From Nocardia farcinica (lineage in GTDB: Bacteria; Actinomycetota; Actinomycetes; Mycobacteriales; Mycobacteriaceae), in contig NZ_LN868938.1 in NCBI RefSeq assembly GCF_001182745.1, positions 1,488,001-1,552,000 on the forward strand: a DNA stretch of 64,000 nt, in the 5' to 3' direction. The position numbers were made by a program, and so were the translations under genes. The notes beneath the pieces were generated by a model. The model was not told the origin of the DNA. It did not search any database and worked only from the letters and a program-made list of their open reading frames with translations. Positions 45,252 to 54,215 of the stretch are shown here, in pieces; the stretch's first letter is position 1; every line of letters starts with the position of its first letter.

Positions 45252-45683
45252 TCACATGTCGTCGACGGACCCCAGGTCGGCCGAGAGCCACCGCTCCGGC
45301 CGCATCGAGACCACGACCTGCGGCCCGTAGGCCTCGGCCGCCTTCAGATACGACTCCACCTTGTCGGCGGGCAGGTACCGCTCGACCATCTCGCGGTGCT
45401 GCGCGTCGGTCATCGGCTCGATCCCGGTGACCGGCCCCTCGACGGTGACGTAGCGGATGGTGGGCTCGACCTGCTGCACCATGATGCTGAACCGCCCCGC
45501 GTCGCGGATGTGGCGCAGTTTGCGGGAGTCGGCGCCGGTCAGCACCCACAGGTCCGACCCGGGGCGGTACTGGTACCAGATCGGCACCAGCAGCGGGCCG
45601 CGGCCGGGACCGGCGGCGACCGACAGGGCCGCGCTGTGCGGCCGGGTGAGAAACTCCTGACGCTCTTCCAGGCTCAACGGCAT
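45252..45683 (-). CDS. PPOX-class (pyridoxamine-oxidase-fold) F420/FMN-dependent protein
   Basis: 143 residues. The split-barrel pattern is seen in EEFLTRPHSAALSVAAGPGRGPLLVPIWYQYRPGSDLWVLTGADSRKLRHIRDAGRFSIMVQQVEPTIRYVTVEGPV. This matches actinobacterial PPOX enzymes, many of which use F420 rather than FMN. A reductase role on a small molecule is likely but unspecified. It is divergent from the four-gene PLP operon, with 138 bp between them that contain the operon promoter. Confidence 0.88.
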   Translation of the reverse strand: MPLSLEERQEFLTRPHSAALSVAAGPGRGPLLVPIWYQYRPGSDLWVLTGADSRKLRHIRDAGRFSIMVQQVEPTIRYVTVEGPVTGIEPMTDAQHREMVERYLPADKVESYLKAAEAYGPQVVVSMRPERWLSADLGSVDDM

Positions 45684-45754
45684 GCCTCCGAGTGTAGGCC
45701 GCGGGTCCGGCACCACCCCGCCCGCGAGCCGAAACATGTTGAGTGCGTGAAACC

Positions 45755-45784
45755 TTCGAGCGCGGCGGGAAAACTGCGTATCGT
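45755..45784 (+). promoter_or_regulatory. Possible promoter of the PLP/HMA operon
   Basis: TTCGAG (45755-45760), an 18-base spacer and TATCGT (45779-45784), giving a leader of about 30 bases to GTG 45822. An 8-bp palindrome AACATGTT lies upstream at 45733-45740. The hexamers are imperfect. Confidence 0.4.
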
Positions 45785-45821
45785 GGATTCCGTCCACCCG
45801 GTGGGTGAAGGGAGGGTCACG

Positions 45822-47114
45822 GTGCGGACATCCACGCCGGGTTCATCCACGTCCACCCGCCCGTCGATCACCTCCCCCGTCGGCGCGTCGTTCGCGTCCG
45901 TGCCGGCACTGTTCCCCGCGCTCGCGGACCCCGCCCACACCTATCTCGACAGCGCTGCCACCACCCAGAAGCCGGTGCCGGTCATCGACACCGTCACCCG
46001 TTACCACCGCGAGCGCACCGCCAACGCCGGACGCGGCTCCTACCCGTGGTCGACGGCGCTGGCCGCACGCATCACCGAGATCAGGGCACGGACGGCCGCC
46101 TTCCTCGGCGCGGGGCACACCGACGAGATCGTGTTCACCCCCGGCGCCACCGCCGCGCTCAACGCCGTGGCACTCTGCTGGGGCCTCGCCGTGCTCGACG
46201 ACGGCGACGAGATCCTCTACAGCCCGGCCGATCACGCGTCGAACGTGCTGCCGTGGCACCACCTGCGCGGACTGCTGGGCCGGGTCGGACGGCGGATCGA
46301 CCTGGTCCCGTACGCGACCACCCGCCGCGGCACCGCCGACATCGACGACATCCTCGCCCGCGCGAGCCCGCGCACCCGGCTGGTCACCCTCGCCCACCTG
46401 CATCACGTCTACGGTGGCCGCACCGATGTCGCGGCGTTGCGGGCGGGCCTGGACCGGCGGGTGGCGCTGTGCGTGGACGCCAGCCAGAGCGCGGGCCATC
46501 TGCCGCTGGACGTGACCGCCCTCGGCGCCGACTTCGCGGTCCTCGCCGCCCACAAGATGTTCGGCGCACCCGGCCTCGGCGTGCTGTACTGCGGCCGGCG
46601 CGTGCACGACTCGCTGCTGCCGTTCCTGCCGGGTGGGAACTCCGGTGTGCGGGTGGGTGATTCGGGCCTCGAATCGACCGGCATGCCACACCTGCTCGAG
46701 GGCGGGACCCCGGACATTCCCGCCGTCCTCGCTCTCGGCAGCGCCCTCGACGTGCTGGAATCCCTCGGCCGCGACCGCATCGCCGCCCACAACCACCTGC
46801 TCACCCGGCGGCTGATCGACGGCCTGCGCACGGTGCCCGGCCTGGACTTCCTGCCCGGGCCCGCCCACGGCCCCGAGACCGACGGCGACGGCATCGTCTC
46901 GTTCACCCTCGACGGCATCGCCGCCGCCGATCTCGGTTTCGTGCTGGCCGAGCACGGTTTCCTGGTGCGCACCGGATCGCACTGCGTGCCGGCCGCGGAC
47001 CACGCTGCCCCGCACCGTGATTCGGTGCGCGTGAGCACGCACGTCTACACCACGGTCGAGCAGATCGACCGGTTCGTCCGCTGTGTCGCGACCATCGCCG
47101 AGGAGGTCACGTGA
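45822..47114 (+). CDS. Class V aminotransferase / SufS-like cysteine desulfurase homologue
   Basis: 430 residues from GTG 45822 (GGGAGGG seven bases upstream). The fold-type I core is clear: AHTYLDSAATTQKPVPVIDTVTRYHRERTANAGRGSYPWSTALA, CVDASQSAGHLPLDV, and the PLP lysine K245 in VLAAHKMFGAPGLGVLYCG. C388 in RTGSHCVPAAD aligns with the persulfide Cys of SufS-type desulfurases. So it may release sulfur from cysteine, or act as a lyase on another amino acid. No SUF or ISC genes are nearby. It is the first gene of an operon whose other members include a rhodanese fusion, which supports a sulfur-transfer role. Confidence 0.88.
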   Translation: MRTSTPGSSTSTRPSITSPVGASFASVPALFPALADPAHTYLDSAATTQKPVPVIDTVTRYHRERTANAGRGSYPWSTALAARITEIRARTAAFLGAGHTDEIVFTPGATAALNAVALCWGLAVLDDGDEILYSPADHASNVLPWHHLRGLLGRVGRRIDLVPYATTRRGTADIDDILARASPRTRLVTLAHLHHVYGGRTDVAALRAGLDRRVALCVDASQSAGHLPLDVTALGADFAVLAAHKMFGAPGLGVLYCGRRVHDSLLPFLPGGNSGVRVGDSGLESTGMPHLLEGGTPDIPAVLALGSALDVLESLGRDRIAAHNHLLTRRLIDGLRTVPGLDFLPGPAHGPETDGDGIVSFTLDGIAAADLGFVLAEHGFLVRTGSHCVPAADHAAPHRDSVRVSTHVYTTVEQIDRFVRCVATIAEEVT

Positions 47115-48376
47115 GTGCGCACACCCCCCGCTACGACCGGAGGGCGGCCTCGCGGGTGCTGGCCGAGCTCACCGAGCCCGGCCTGTTCACCGGCCCGCTC
47201 GAGCCCGGTGAACCCCGGCTCGTCGAATACACCGCCACCCCGGTGCGCGGCGAGCCCGGCAGCCACCTCACCACCTCCCAGCGGATGTATCTGGAGCGGT
47301 TCATGCGACCCTGCCGTCCCGAGCAGGTCACCACCGCCACGCATCGGATGACCTGGACCGACAGCGACGGCGTCCCGAACACCGGGCACTTCCGCGCCGA
47401 CGGCCTCGGCCCGCTGGTGCCCGTCGCGGCCAGGGAAACCGTGCTCGTGCTCCGGCGGGCGCTCACCGCCGACACCGCGCTCGCCGCCCGGATCGCCGCG
47501 CTCGGACCGCAACAGCACGCGGTGCTGACCGGTACCACCACCGACCACGACCCGCTGGAGATCCTGTGCGTCGGCATCGAGGCCGCGGCGCGCGCGCTGG
47601 CACAGCACGCGCTGCTGGCCCGGCAGACGCCGTACCGGGAGCCGGGCGAATTCGCCCGCGGGCTCGCCGATTCCGGCATCTTCACCGCGGTGGCCACGCG
47701 CTGGTTCTGGGAGTTGCAGGCCTCGACCTACCGCCGCGGCATGATCCCGGCGACGCTGGTCGCGCTGCCCGACGGCACCGTCCGCTACACGGCCGAGACG
47801 GTGGCCACGCTGCGGGCGATGAAGGACGCGACCATCGCGGAGGCGCACGCGGTGATGCGCCGCGCGACCACCACCGAGGGCCTGACGGTGGCCGAGGCGC
47901 TGGCCAAGTACCACGACGAGCTCGACCTCATCTCCCGCCAGTACGCGCTGCTCGGGCCCGGCACCCGGCCCGCCTGCCTGGCGGCGATGCCGCATCAGCT
48001 CGACGGGCGGCACTACACGCTGCTGCCGCTGGTGATCGACCGCTTCGTGGAGACCTTCGGCGCGGTCGTCGACCGCTGCCGGATCGTGGCCGCGCCCGAG
48101 ACCGGCGAACCCGGCGACGAGCCGCTCGCCGCGCAGGACATGGTCTGTTACGTCCCCGACATGAGCTGCCGGCACTGCGTGCGCACCATCACCGCGACAC
48201 TGGCGGGCATGGGCGTCCCCGTGCTGGAGGTCGACCTGGAGACCAAGCGGGTCGTGGCGGAATTCCGCAGCCCGCGCAACCGGGCCAGGGTGTTCGAGGC
48301 GTTGCGCGACGGCGGCTACACCCCGGTGTCGGAGCGGCCGCGGGTGGCCGGTCCGGCCACCGAGCCGGTGGTATGA
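47111..48376 (+). CDS. Large unknown protein with C-terminal heavy-metal-associated domain
   Basis: 421 residues. The last 70 residues form an HMA metal-binding domain: VCYVPDMSCRHCVRTITATLAGMGVPVLEVDLETKRVVAEF, with the copper/zinc-type CxxC at C353 and C356. The first 340 residues are unlike anything I recognise. They contain helical stretches such as RVLAELTEPGLFTGPLEPGEPRLVEYTATPVRGEPGSHL, then RMYLERFMRP and FARGLADSGIFTAVATRWFWELQASTYRRGMIPATLVALPDGTVRY. The ATG overlaps the upstream stop by 4 bp. It may be an enzyme or scaffold that receives a metal. Its place between three PLP enzymes makes a metal-linked biosynthesis likely. Confidence 0.78.
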   Translation: MSAHTPRYDRRAASRVLAELTEPGLFTGPLEPGEPRLVEYTATPVRGEPGSHLTTSQRMYLERFMRPCRPEQVTTATHRMTWTDSDGVPNTGHFRADGLGPLVPVAARETVLVLRRALTADTALAARIAALGPQQHAVLTGTTTDHDPLEILCVGIEAAARALAQHALLARQTPYREPGEFARGLADSGIFTAVATRWFWELQASTYRRGMIPATLVALPDGTVRYTAETVATLRAMKDATIAEAHAVMRRATTTEGLTVAEALAKYHDELDLISRQYALLGPGTRPACLAAMPHQLDGRHYTLLPLVIDRFVETFGAVVDRCRIVAAPETGEPGDEPLAAQDMVCYVPDMSCRHCVRTITATLAGMGVPVLEVDLETKRVVAEFRSPRNRARVFEALRDGGYTPVSERPRVAGPATEPVV

Positions 48377-49782
48377 GCGGCGAACCGCCCGCGCTACCGG
48401 CGCGGCTGCATCCGCTGGTGCGCGCCTTCCTCGACGACCGGGCCGCCGTCGCGGCCGTCGCCGACTCCGGCACACCCGCGCACGTGGTGTTCCCGCAGGT
48501 GCTCGCCGAGAACGTGGGCGCGCTGGCGGCGGTGCTCGACCGGAGCCCGGTGCGATCGCGGATGTGCTACGCGCACAAGGTGAATCGCTCGCCGGCCTTG
48601 GCGAGGGCGGCCGAGCGGTGCGGCATCGGCATCGATGTCGCCTCCCCCGGCGAACTGGCGAACGCGCGCGCGGCGGGTTTCGCGCCCGCGCGGATCGAGG
48701 TGACGGGGCCGAAAGGCGCGCGCTTCCTGGCGACGGCGGTGGCGTCCGGCGCCACGATCAACGTGGACAACCTCTGGGAACTCGCCGCCCTCGACGACCT
48801 CGCCCGCGGCACGGACCCGATACCGGCGCTGCTGCGCGTCGGTGACCTCCCCGGGACGCCGCGCAGCCGCTTCGGTGTGCCGCTGCCCCGGGTCGACGAC
48901 GCCCTGCGGCTGCTGGCCGCGTCCACCTCGCGGATCCGGTTCCTCGGCTTCGCCTTTCACCTCGATTCCGGCGCGGTGACCGACCGGGTGCGCGCCGTGC
49001 AGACCTGCCTGGCATTGATCGAACGCGCCCACGCCCACGGCCTCGCTCCGCACGTGCTCGACATCGGCGGCGGGCTGCGCCAGGTGTTCACCGCCGACGC
49101 CGACCGTTTCGACGGCTACGTCCGCGCGTTGCGCGACGGGCTGGCCGGGCGTGGGCCTGCGATGAGCTGGCCGGGGCAGACCTTCGGGTATCACGTCGCA
49201 GGCGGTGCGGCCCACGGCACGCCGGTGTTCCACAAGTACGGCAACACCGTCGGCGCGTCCGACATGCTCGCCGAACTGCTGGCCGCCCCGCTGGCCGAGC
49301 ACGAGGGTCGCCCACTGGGCACGGTGCTGGCCGACAACCTGCTCGAGCTCTGGCTGGAGCCGGGCAAGGCGTTGGTCGACCACGCGGGGCTGACGCTGGC
49401 GAGCGTGGAGTTCGTCAAGGAACTCGGCGACGGCACCGTGCTGGTCACCCTCGACCTCAGCCGCGACACCGTGACCCCCGCCGACCAGGAGGTGATGGTC
49501 GACCCGCTGGTCCTGCCCGGTGCGCGGCGCGACGACGGTCCCGCGGTGGGGGTCTACTTCGCGGGCAGGCTGTGTCTCGAACGCGACCTGATCACGACCC
49601 GGCAGGTGTTCCTGCCCGGCGTGCCCGCGCCCGGTGACGTGGTGGTCTTCCCGAACACCGCCGCCTATCACATGGATCTGTCCGCCTCGACCGCGGCGAG
49701 GTGGGCACCGCCGCGGCGGTGGGTCGTGGAGTCCACCGAGGCGGGTTTCGCGGCGCGCCCCGACACCGAGGCCGCCGCCTGA
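48373..49782 (+). CDS. Type III PLP decarboxylase (DapDC/ODC fold, Y4yA-like)
   Basis: 469 residues. An alanine-racemase-fold barrel with the PLP lysine K69 in MCYAHKVNRSPALARAAERCGIGIDVASPGEL. Further motifs are GATINVDNLWEL, FLGFAFHLDSGAV, LDIGGGLRQVF, and the C-terminal block LELWLEPGKALVDHAGLTL with the phosphate and substrate contacts. It is related to diaminopimelate decarboxylases and to decarboxylases used in siderophore pathways (SbnH-like). It should decarboxylate an amino acid or amino-acid conjugate. ATG 48373 overlaps the preceding stop (ATGA), and the end overlaps the next ATG. Confidence 0.88.
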   Translation: MSGEPPALPARLHPLVRAFLDDRAAVAAVADSGTPAHVVFPQVLAENVGALAAVLDRSPVRSRMCYAHKVNRSPALARAAERCGIGIDVASPGELANARAAGFAPARIEVTGPKGARFLATAVASGATINVDNLWELAALDDLARGTDPIPALLRVGDLPGTPRSRFGVPLPRVDDALRLLAASTSRIRFLGFAFHLDSGAVTDRVRAVQTCLALIERAHAHGLAPHVLDIGGGLRQVFTADADRFDGYVRALRDGLAGRGPAMSWPGQTFGYHVAGGAAHGTPVFHKYGNTVGASDMLAELLAAPLAEHEGRPLGTVLADNLLELWLEPGKALVDHAGLTLASVEFVKELGDGTVLVTLDLSRDTVTPADQEVMVDPLVLPGARRDDGPAVGVYFAGRLCLERDLITTRQVFLPGVPAPGDVVVFPNTAAYHMDLSASTAARWAPPRRWVVESTEAGFAARPDTEAAA

Positions 49783-51107
49783 TGCGCTACGACCACATCA
49801 CCGACCTCGTCGGCAACACTCCCCTGCTGCGACTCGATCCGGCGGTGCACGGCCTGGACGGGGTCGAGCTGTTCGCGAAACTGGAGTCGCACAACCCCTT
49901 CGGCTCGGTGAAGGACCGGGTGGCGGTCGCCCTGCTGCGCGACGAACTCGACCGCGTGCGCGCGGACGGGCAGAGGCTGATCGAAGCCTCCAGCGGCAAC
50001 ACCGCCAAGGCCCTGCGGGTGCTCGGCGCGATGTCCGGCGTCGGGCTGCGCGCGGTCACCAACCGGATCAAGGTCGGCGAGGTCCGTGACCTGCTGCGCC
50101 TGCTCGGCACCGAGATCGTGGAACTGCCCGGGCTGTCGGAATGCCCCGATCCCGGTGCGCCCAACGACGTCGCGGCGGTGATCGCGGCGACGATGGCGCA
50201 GGCACCGGGCGCCTACCACCACCCCTCGCAATACACGAACGAGAAGAACATCGAGGCGCACTGGCACGGCACCGGCCACGAGATCCACCGCGACCTCGCC
50301 GCGCGCGGCATCGACCGGGTCGACTATCTCGTCGGCGGACTCGGCACCACCGGCTCCACCCGCGGCACCGCCACCCACCTGCGCACCCACCATCCCGGCC
50401 TACGCACCATCGGGGTGGTGTCCACCCGGGCGGATTTCATCCCCGGCATCCGCTCGGAGACCGAGATGTGGGACGTGGGGCTGTTCCGGCCCGAGTTCTA
50501 CGACCGCATCCTCGCGGTCGACTCCGGCACCGCCATCGAGGCCACCCTGCGCCTGGCCACCGGGTACGGCGTGCTGGCCGGGCCGACCAGCGGCGCGTCC
50601 TACGCGGCGGCCCTACAGACACTGCGCGACCTCGACCGTTCGCGGCGGCCACCGGACGGTCCGGTCGTCGCGGTCGTGATCGTCTGCGACCGGCTCGAGC
50701 CGTACCTGTCCTATATCAAGAAGCGCAGGCCCGACCTGTTCGGCGGCGCGGATCCCGAGGCGGCGCCCACGCCGGCCGAACTCGCCGCCGTTCCCCGCCT
50801 GACCCCGGCCGAACTCGCCGACCGCGACCGGACCGAGCGGCTGACCGTCGTCGACACCCGCGGGGCGATGGCCTACCGGATCGGGCACGTGCCCGGCGCG
50901 ATCAATCTGCGCGACGACCTGCTCGACGACATGCTCACCCACGGCGTGCCGTTCCCCCGCGGCAGGCCGGTCGTCTTCGTCTGCCCGGTCGGCGAGGTCG
51001 CGCTGCGTTTCGCGGTCCGCGCCCGGCGCGCGGGCTACGACGCCGCGAGCCTGGACGGCGGCGTGGTGGCCTGGCGCGACGCGGGCCTGCCGTGGGAGCG
51101 CGGCTGA
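49782..51107 (+). CDS. Cysteine-synthase-like PLP enzyme fused to a rhodanese domain
   Basis: 441 residues. The N-terminal 310 are a fold-type II beta-replacement enzyme. It has DLVGNTPLLRLD, PLP lysine K44 in NPFGSVKDRVAVAL, EASSGNTAKAL and VGGLGTTGSTRGTATHL. From about residue 345 a rhodanese domain follows, VVDTRGAMAYRIGHVPGAINL, with the candidate persulfide Cys C401 in VVFVCPVGEVALRF. Beta-replacement plus sulfurtransferase in one chain suggests incorporation of sulfur or an amine nucleophile into a serine-derived unit. SbnA-type enzymes making 2,3-diaminopropionate are related. It is the last gene of the operon, with a TGATG overlap upstream. Confidence 0.9.
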   Translation: MRYDHITDLVGNTPLLRLDPAVHGLDGVELFAKLESHNPFGSVKDRVAVALLRDELDRVRADGQRLIEASSGNTAKALRVLGAMSGVGLRAVTNRIKVGEVRDLLRLLGTEIVELPGLSECPDPGAPNDVAAVIAATMAQAPGAYHHPSQYTNEKNIEAHWHGTGHEIHRDLAARGIDRVDYLVGGLGTTGSTRGTATHLRTHHPGLRTIGVVSTRADFIPGIRSETEMWDVGLFRPEFYDRILAVDSGTAIEATLRLATGYGVLAGPTSGASYAAALQTLRDLDRSRRPPDGPVVAVVIVCDRLEPYLSYIKKRRPDLFGGADPEAAPTPAELAAVPRLTPAELADRDRTERLTVVDTRGAMAYRIGHVPGAINLRDDLLDDMLTHGVPFPRGRPVVFVCPVGEVALRFAVRARRAGYDAASLDGGVVAWRDAGLPWERG

Positions 51108-51162
51108 CGACGCGGGCGACTGAGCGAGCGGCGCGGCGCCGGCCGAACGATAGTGTGGGGCC

Positions 51163-51789
51163 GTGCAGACAGGTCAGGATTCAGACGACGCCGGTCCCCG
51201 CATCTGGGGTGGAACGACGCTCACCGAGCGCCGGGAGGCGCGCCGTGCCGCGCTGCTCGAGGCCGCGCTCGACCTGATCGGGGAGGCGGGGGCGGCGGGA
51301 GTCACGATGCGCGCGGTGTGCCGGCGGGCCAATCTCACCGACCGCTACTTCTACGAGAGTTTCAGCAGCCGCGACGAGTTGCTCGACGTGCTCTACCGCG
51401 GGGTCGCCGAGGAGTTCCTCGATCCGATGACGGCGTTCACCGACGCCGACGATCCTTCCCGCGACCGGGCGCTGGCCGAGGTGCTGGTCGACAAGGTGCT
51501 CGAGGATCCGCGCAAGTCGCGGCTGTTCCTGGTGGAGCCGTATTCGAGCACGGGCTTGGGGCAGACCACCATCGCGGTGATGCCCGCGTTCACCCGGCTG
51601 ATCCAGGATCACCTGTTCGTCCACATCGAGGATCCGGTCAAGCGGAGGCTGGCGGCGGTGAGCATGGCGAGTGGGAACGCGGGCATGTTCTCGGCGTGGT
51701 TGAACGGTTCGCTGCGCGCGACCCGCGAGCAGATCGTCGAGCACTGCGTGGCGATGCTGGGGGCCTACCGCACGCTCTACCGCTCCTGA
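51163..51789 (+). CDS. TetR-family regulator upstream of acyl-CoA dehydrogenase
   Basis: 208 residues from GTG 51163. The HTH reads RREARRAALLEAALDLIGEAGAAGVTMRAVCRRANLTDRYFYESFSSRDELLDVLYRG. The YFYESF variant of the usual YxYF is common in actinobacterial TetRs. It lies 94 bp before an acyl-CoA dehydrogenase gene on the same strand, whose promoter is covered by the palindrome TGCCTTCA-N9-TGAAGGCA. It probably represses that gene in response to an acyl-CoA. Its own promoter is not clear. Confidence 0.88.
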   Translation: MQTGQDSDDAGPRIWGGTTLTERREARRAALLEAALDLIGEAGAAGVTMRAVCRRANLTDRYFYESFSSRDELLDVLYRGVAEEFLDPMTAFTDADDPSRDRALAEVLVDKVLEDPRKSRLFLVEPYSSTGLGQTTIAVMPAFTRLIQDHLFVHIEDPVKRRLAAVSMASGNAGMFSAWLNGSLRATREQIVEHCVAMLGAYRTLYRS

Positions 51790-51817
51790 CACCGGACCGT
51801 TTCTTCGCGGCACCGCA

Positions 51818-51853
51818 TTGACGGCGGCTGCCTTCACTTCTAAATTGAAGGCA
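51818..51853 (+). promoter_or_regulatory. Acyl-CoA dehydrogenase promoter with palindromic operator
   Basis: TTGACG (51818-51823), a 17-base spacer and TAAATT (51841-51846) form a near-consensus promoter. The palindrome TGCCTTCA-N9-TGAAGGCA (51829-51853) covers the spacer, the -10 and the start point. Confidence 0.75.
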
Positions 51854-51882
51854 CCTGCCCTCAGATGAAAGGCGTCGCTGCC

Positions 51883-53595
51883 ATGCCACTGTTCAACCCG
51901 ACGACGGACACCTTCGCGGAGTTCGATCCGAAGACGCGGGAGCTGCTGACGGCACTCGTGGACTTCTTCGAGCGCAAGGGCAAGCAGAAGCTGACGGCCG
52001 ACACCCACCGCGCCGAGTGGTACGACGACTGGATGGCCTTCCTGGCCGAGTCCCGCATCCTCGCCTACATGGCGACCCCGAAGGCGCACGCCGGCGGCGA
52101 TCCGGACAAGCGCTGGGACACCGCCTTCATCTCCAAGTTCAACGAGATCACCGGTTTCTACGGCGCCCAGTACTGGTACGCCTGGGGGGTGTCCACACTC
52201 GGGCTGGCCACCATCTGGCAGAGCGACAACGCCGAGGCGCACGCCCGCGCCGCCGAGGAACTCGACCGCGGCGGCATCATCGCCTTCGGCCTGTCCGAAA
52301 AGGACCACGGCGCCGACATCTACGCCACCGACATGCTGCTCACCCCCGACGGCGCCGGCGGCTTCACCGCCACCGGCGGCAAGTACTACATCGGCAACGG
52401 CAACGTCGCGCGGCTGGTGCCGACCCTGGGCAGGCGCACCGACATCGAGGGCCCCGACGCCTACGTGTGGTTCCTCGCCGACTCCCAGCACCCCAACTAC
52501 ACGCTGGTCAAGAACGTCATCCACGGCCAGAACTACGTCAGCGCCTACGATCTGGCGAACTACCCGGTGCGCGCGCAGGACGTGCTGCACACCGGCAGGC
52601 GGGCCTTCGACGTCGCACTCGCCGCCGTGAACTGCGGCAAGTTCAACATCGGGATGGTCACCCTCGGCATCGTCCAGCACAGCTTCTACGAGACGATCAA
52701 CCAGGCGCACGGCAAGATCCTGTTCGGGCACCCGGTCACCGATTTCGGTCAGGTGCGCCAGATCCTGTCCGACGCCTACGTGCGGATCACCGCGATGAAG
52801 CTCTACCACGAGCGCGCCATCGACTACATGCGCTGTTCGTCCCCGGCGGACCGGCGGTTCGTGCTGTTCAACTCGATCGGCAAGATGAAGGTCACCCGAG
52901 AGGGCGAGCGGGTGTTCCGGGAACTCTCGGATGTCATCTCCGCCAAGGGATTCGAGAAGGACACCTACTTCTCGATGGCGCGCGGCATCATCGATTCGAT
53001 GCCGCGACTCGAGGGCACCGCGCACGTGAACATGGCGCTGACGCTGAAGTTCATGACCAGCTTCCTCTACAACCCGGCCGAGCTGCCGCCGGTGCCGGTG
53101 CGCCGCGATCCCGGCGACGACGAGGCGCTGTTCCGCCAGCCCGGCGCGGCGGGGTTGAGCAAAGTCCGTTTCGCGGACTGGCGGATCCCGTTCCGCCGAT
53201 TCGAGCACCTGCCCAACGTCGCCCTGTTCCTGGCCCAGGCCGAGCGGTTCGTGCAGTTCCCGGTGCAAGCGCCGATGACCGACGCGCAACTGGCCGATCT
53301 CGACTTCCAGCTCGCCGTCGGCGAACTGTTCACCCTGCTGCCCTACGGCCAGCTCATCGTCGAACAGGCCGCGCTCGCCGGCACCGCCGAAGAACTCGTC
53401 GACGCGATCTTCGAGGTGCTGGTCCGCGACTTCGCCGGGTACGCGCTGGGCATCTTCACCAAGCCGTCCTCGACCCCGGCCCAGCAGGACTGGGCGCTGG
53501 CCGCGCTGGCAAAGCCCGTCTCCGACCCCGAGCGCGCGCGGCGACTCTACGCGGAGGTGCTCGGTTACGCGGGCAGCTACGAGATGGCGCCGTAA
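51883..53595 (+). CDS. Acyl-CoA dehydrogenase, large form
   Basis: 570 residues, longer than the 380-residue norm, of the type with an extended C-terminal helical region. FAD/substrate stretches are GIIAFGLSEKDHGADIYATDMLL, KYYIGNGNVARLVPTLGRR, AVNCGKFNIGMVTLGIVQHSFYE and FRELSDVISAKGFEKDTYFSMARGI. It should oxidise an acyl-CoA to the enoyl-CoA. Starting at ATG 51883 (with GAAAGG upstream) gives MPLFNP; an ATG six codons earlier lacks a ribosome site. The strong promoter with an operator suggests substrate induction through the TetR upstream. Confidence 0.9.
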   Translation: MPLFNPTTDTFAEFDPKTRELLTALVDFFERKGKQKLTADTHRAEWYDDWMAFLAESRILAYMATPKAHAGGDPDKRWDTAFISKFNEITGFYGAQYWYAWGVSTLGLATIWQSDNAEAHARAAEELDRGGIIAFGLSEKDHGADIYATDMLLTPDGAGGFTATGGKYYIGNGNVARLVPTLGRRTDIEGPDAYVWFLADSQHPNYTLVKNVIHGQNYVSAYDLANYPVRAQDVLHTGRRAFDVALAAVNCGKFNIGMVTLGIVQHSFYETINQAHGKILFGHPVTDFGQVRQILSDAYVRITAMKLYHERAIDYMRCSSPADRRFVLFNSIGKMKVTREGERVFRELSDVISAKGFEKDTYFSMARGIIDSMPRLEGTAHVNMALTLKFMTSFLYNPAELPPVPVRRDPGDDEALFRQPGAAGLSKVRFADWRIPFRRFEHLPNVALFLAQAERFVQFPVQAPMTDAQLADLDFQLAVGELFTLLPYGQLIVEQAALAGTAEELVDAIFEVLVRDFAGYALGIFTKPSSTPAQQDWALAALAKPVSDPERARRLYAEVLGYAGSYEMAP

Positions 53596-53695
53596 CGGCG
53601 GCCGACTCGCACGACGCCACCGCGCTTCGGGCCGACCGCGGCGAGCTGGCGAGCTAGAGTTGCCCGATAGCGACGGCGGCGAGGAGCGGGTGTTG

Positions 53696-54082
53696 GTGTC
53701 CATCGGGAAATTGGTGTCCTTCGACAGTTCGCGGGGGTTCGGGTTCATCCGCCCGGAGGACGGTGGGCCGGATGTGTTCGTCCACGTCAACGACATCGGG
53801 CTGGACGAGGACGAGCTACGCCAGGGCCGGGTCTTCGAGTTCGACGTGACCGAGGGCGACCGCGGCCCCAAGGCGATCAATCTGAGCGCGGTCGGCGGTG
53901 GCGGGCCCGCCGCCGCACCGCGCGTCCGCAAGGACCGCGGCGGCCAGCTCAGCGCCGACGAGCATCGCCGGTTGATCACCGAGCTGCTGCTCGACGCGAG
54001 CCCCGCGCTGACCGCCGGGGAGATCCTCACCATCCGGGAGCGGCTGACCGCGTTCGCCGACGAACGCGGCTGGCTGGACTGA
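53696..54082 (+). CDS. Cold-shock-domain protein with C-terminal extension
   Basis: About 128 residues. The cold-shock domain occupies the first 65: IGKLVSFDSSRGFGFIRPEDGGPDVFVHVNDIGLDEDELRQGRVFEFDVTEGDRGPKAINL. It includes the RNA-binding GFGFI and VFVHV motifs. A Gly/Pro/Ala linker leads to a second part, LSADEHRRLITELLLDASPALTAGEILTIRERLTAFADERGW, two helices of unknown role. It probably binds single-stranded RNA or DNA. The start is uncertain: GTG 53696 has GGAG ten bases before; GTG 53690 and TTG 53693 are close alternatives. Confidence 0.85.
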   Translation: MSIGKLVSFDSSRGFGFIRPEDGGPDVFVHVNDIGLDEDELRQGRVFEFDVTEGDRGPKAINLSAVGGGGPAAAPRVRKDRGGQLSADEHRRLITELLLDASPALTAGEILTIRERLTAFADERGWLD

Positions 54083-54215
54083 CGGCGCGGCGGGCGCACA
54101 GATCCGCGCTCGTGTCGGACCGGCGTCCTACGATCGAGCCGATCGCCCGCCGGGCGATGAATTCGCGTCGGCCGCGGCGTCGACACGGGTGAGGACGCCG
54201 ACCCGAGGAGGAAGC

